DNA of 64,000 nucleotides from Varanus komodoensis (lineage: Eukaryota > Chordata > Lepidosauria > Squamata > Varanidae): the NCBI RefSeq assembly GCF_004798865.1, contig NW_025335438.1, positions 17,707,476 to 17,771,475 on the forward strand, in the 5' to 3' direction. Below, in pieces: positions 61,256 through 64,000 of this stretch. The notes beneath the pieces were generated by a model that ran no database searches, was not told the DNA's origin, and was given only the letters and a program-made list of their open reading frames with translations. The translations under genes were made by a program, and so were the position numbers. Each line of letters starts with the position of its first letter. Position 1 is the stretch's first letter.

Positions 61256-64000
61256 TTCAGTCTAAGTAGGATGGATTGGGTTGGACTGCTCGCCACTGCT
61301 GCCCGCGCAACACCGCTGATGCCGCTGACCCAGACCCACCCACTGATGCCACCGCTGCCCCGAAGGATGGATGGCAGCCACCGTGGGACCGGGAACCGGG
61401 ATGCTGCCAGCCTGTGGGCCCTCCACCCTGCCGGCGAGTTCCCCGCGAGCCCTGCCCTTGCCCCTCCTGCCCCCCAGCGTGTGTGCCAGCTGCGCTGGAT
61501 TGGGGGCGGGGCACAGGGAGGGGCCGTAGCATTAACTCGTCGGCCTTGGCCGTGGCCAGCAGCTGAAGAGCCGGCGGCCTAAGGGCGTCGCCGCTGTTAG
61601 GGGCCTTTAGGGGCCGTTCAGGACCGTGCACGGGCTGGCCTGGCCAGAGACGCTGTGTGGGTGGGCTTTTGTAATTGGGTGGGTTGGAGGGTTTTATTTA
61701 TTGTATTTTTATTGTATTTTAACAGATTGTTTTAATGGATCCATGCCTGGCTGCTACTATGGGGTTGCCTGGGGAGCGCGTGGGTGCCACCATTGGGGTG
61801 GTTTTAGGCAATGGTCGATATGGCATTGGGGGTTTAACGTGCCAGCATAGAAGAAGGAGGGACAGATGGTTGACACCTGTTTCCCCTTCTGGTTATTCCC
61901 ACAACTGGAAGGTTCTGGGTATGCTTATCAACCACCCATTGGGCCTGACGGTGCTGTTGCTTAATGCCAGGTTGGTTCATAACAAAACATCCCTCATCCA
62001 TGACTTGAGGATGAGAGGGCCGACCTGGCTTGCATTGCAGAGACCTGGGCGGGAGAGGGGGGATATGTCCCTCTCTCAACTGTGCCCGCCCGGGTATCTG
62101 GTCCAGCACCAGCCACGCCTGGAGGGGAGGGGTGGTTGCTTTAATCTACTGAGCTTCAATATCCCTTGAGGGGCTTCCTGTTCTCTCAAGACTGGGTCTA
62201 GAATGCCTTTATCTGGCATTGGACAACCGAGACTGATTGAGGATTCTGTTGGTGTACCGTGCACCCTTCTGCCCATCAGATTCCCTGCCTGAGCTGACGG
62301 AGATTGTCTCGGACCTGGTGTTGAAGACCCCCAGGATGTTGGTCCTGGGGGACTTCAGTCTTCATGCCGAAACTGTTCTGACCAGGGTGGCTCAGGACTT
62401 CATAGCCTCCATGACAGTCATGGGGCTGTCTCAACATGTCATAGGCCTGACCCATGAATGTGGACACACGCTGGACCTGGTTTTCTCGACGGGGCAGAAA
62501 GAGGGTGATCTGAGGGTGAGGAATTTGTGTCTGACTCCCCTGTCATGGTCAGACCACTTCCTCATGAGGTTTGAGCTCGATGCCGGCCTTTCCCTCTGTA
62601 AGGGTGCGGACCCTATTGTGTTGGTCTGCCCTCGGAGCCGGATGGATCCAGATGGATTCCTGAAGGCTCTGGGAGAGTTTCTGGTTTATAAGGCTGGCGC
62701 TCCTGTCGATGCTCTGGTTGAACTGTGGAATGCGGAAATGGCCAGAGCTATTGACATGATCGCTCCTAAGCTTCCTCTCCTGCCTGGCAGAGCCCGTTCA
62801 TTCCCATGGTATACACCTGAACTATGGGTGATGAAGTGGGTTGGAAGATGTCTAGAGCGTAGGTGGAGGAAATCATGGGATGAGTCTGACCGAGCATGCT
62901 TATGAGCTCATTATTGAGCCTATGCTGTGATGTGAGGACGGCGAAGCAGAAATTCTTCTCCACTTCCATTGCCTCCTCACAGTGCTGTCCAGCAGAGCTC
63001 TTTTGAGTGGTACATGGACTGGTTCATCCTGGCCCTAAGAAAGATCCCGTACGACCCTCGATGGCCCACTGTGACGACTTTGCCCAGCACTTTAAGGAGA
63101 AAATCGCTTAGATTCGTCACGAGCTGGACTCCACTAGTGATTCAGATCCTCTAGGGGAGGTGCTAATGACTTCATCTGGTCAGATATTATTGGATGAATT
63201 TCAGTTATTGTGGCCTGATGATGTGGACAAGGTGCTTGGACAAGTACGTCTCACCACCTGTTTACTTGACCCTTGCCCGTCATGGCTACTGACCAAGGCC
63301 AAACATGGGATTGGTGCCTGGATCCTGGAGGTCATTAACGCCTCTCTAGGGATGGCTGGGTGCCTGCTCCTCTAAAGGAGGCGGTAATCAGGCTGGTCCT
63401 AAAGAAGGTGTCCCTGGATCCAGAGATGGCTGCCAATTATAGACCGGTGGCCAACATCCCGTTTTTGGGCAAGGTGTTGGAACGGGTGGTGGCAGGACAA
63501 CTCCAAGCACTCTTGGATGAAACTGATTATCTGGACCCATTTCAGTCCGGCTTCAGACCCGGGTATGGTACTGAATCTGCCTTGGTCACCCTGTACGATG
63601 ACCTGTGCATGGAGAGAGACAGGGGGAGTGCGTCCCTGTTGGTCCTCCTGGACCTCTCAGCGGCTTTCGATACCATTGACCATGGTATCCTTCTGGATAG
63701 GCTAGCGGGACTGGGAGTAGGAGGCACTGCTTGGCAGTGGTTCCACTCCTACCTCGACGGCTGATTCCAGAAGGTGGTGCTGGGGGACTATGGCTCTGCG
63801 CCATGGCAGCTATGCCATGGAGTACCACAGGGGTCCATTCTGTCCCCCTTGATATTTAACATTTACATGAAACCGCTGGGAGAGGTCATCCAGATGTGTG
63901 GGCTGCGGAATCATCAGTATGCTGATGATACCCAGCTCTACTTCTCTTTTTCAACCAATCCAGGTGAGGCAGTGGCTGTACTGAACTGGTGCCTGGCCGA
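61256..64000 (+). mobile_element. L2-clade LINE with 5' UTR and endonuclease, decayed, right end outside window
   Basis: The copy starts about 61256 with a GC-rich 5' UTR (to about 61735). Endonuclease blocks follow: LLLNARLVHNKTSLIHDL near 61950-62010, MLVLGDFSLHAE near 62337 and LSWSDHFLM near 62543. From 62640 the sequence parallels the copy at 31797 (RSRMDPDGF). RT blocks NYRPVANIPFLGKVLERV and LLDLSAAFDTIDHGILL lie at 63437-63690, with YADD near 63920. Stops and frame changes occur between the endonuclease halves, near 62905 and at 63762-63764 (TGA where the other copy has CGA). Not functional. Confidence 0.9.

Noticed and set aside
61271-61631. GC-rich frames resembling a new coding gene or CpG island
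   Set aside because: The region is the 5' UTR of the L2 LINE that continues into endonuclease and RT.

Overview
This is nuclear DNA of a squamate reptile, most likely a lizard. The evidence is intron-split vertebrate genes together with a squamate set of repeats: a Sauria SINE, L2, CR1 and BovB-type LINEs, a DIRS element, hAT-type DNA transposons and tRNA- and 5S-derived SINEs. There is no bacterial or viral gene organisation and no CRISPR array. Only two host genes are firmly visible. The rest is intron, intergenic DNA and transposon fossils.

Layout. A DIRS-type retroelement fossil fills 1 to about 4591 and runs off the left edge. It lies in an intron of TCEA1, whose last four coding exons follow on the + strand (5514-5657, 7092-7238, 8463-8534, 9503-9511). 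They encode the C-terminal 123 residues of transcription factor TFIIS, including the zinc ribbon. From 9512 to 18668 there is TCEA1 3' UTR and intergenic DNA. RGS20 is on the - strand and converges on TCEA1. Its coding exons, in order of transcription, are probably 38105-37998 (CpG-island first exon), then 27743-27595 (cysteine string), 22274-22197, 21316-21082 (RGS box) and 18857-18669 (RGS box end and stop). The four downstream exons join in frame and give 215 residues from the internal ATG, close to the 217 I recall for mammalian RGSZ1. A CpG island at about 37780-39260 marks the promoter. A further well-spliced small exon at 57263-57197 (- strand) is phase-compatible and may be a more distal alternative 5' exon.

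Right part. From about 39.3 kb to 61.2 kb I see no certain gene. The stretch holds a 5S rRNA-derived SINE, CR1 and L2 fragments, palindromic MITE-like repeats, two unclassified repeat families, microsatellites and a 100-N gap placed in the middle of a palindromic repeat. Two large L2-clade LINEs stand out. The copy at 31.8-34.2 kb is 5' truncated but keeps a 708-codon open frame over the reverse transcriptase. The copy from about 61.26 kb to the right edge retains 5' UTR and endonuclease but is decayed.

How the genes relate. TCEA1 rescues stalled RNA polymerase II in the nucleus. RGS20 shortens Gi/Gz signalling at membranes. They are neighbours by conserved synteny (ATP6V1H-RGS20-TCEA1-LYPLA1 order in mammals, from memory), not by shared function. 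I found no convincing new biological system. The most interesting leads are the alternative RGS20 5' exons, the 5S-SINE with an L2-like tail, the unclassified repeat families and the gap caught in a hairpin repeat.
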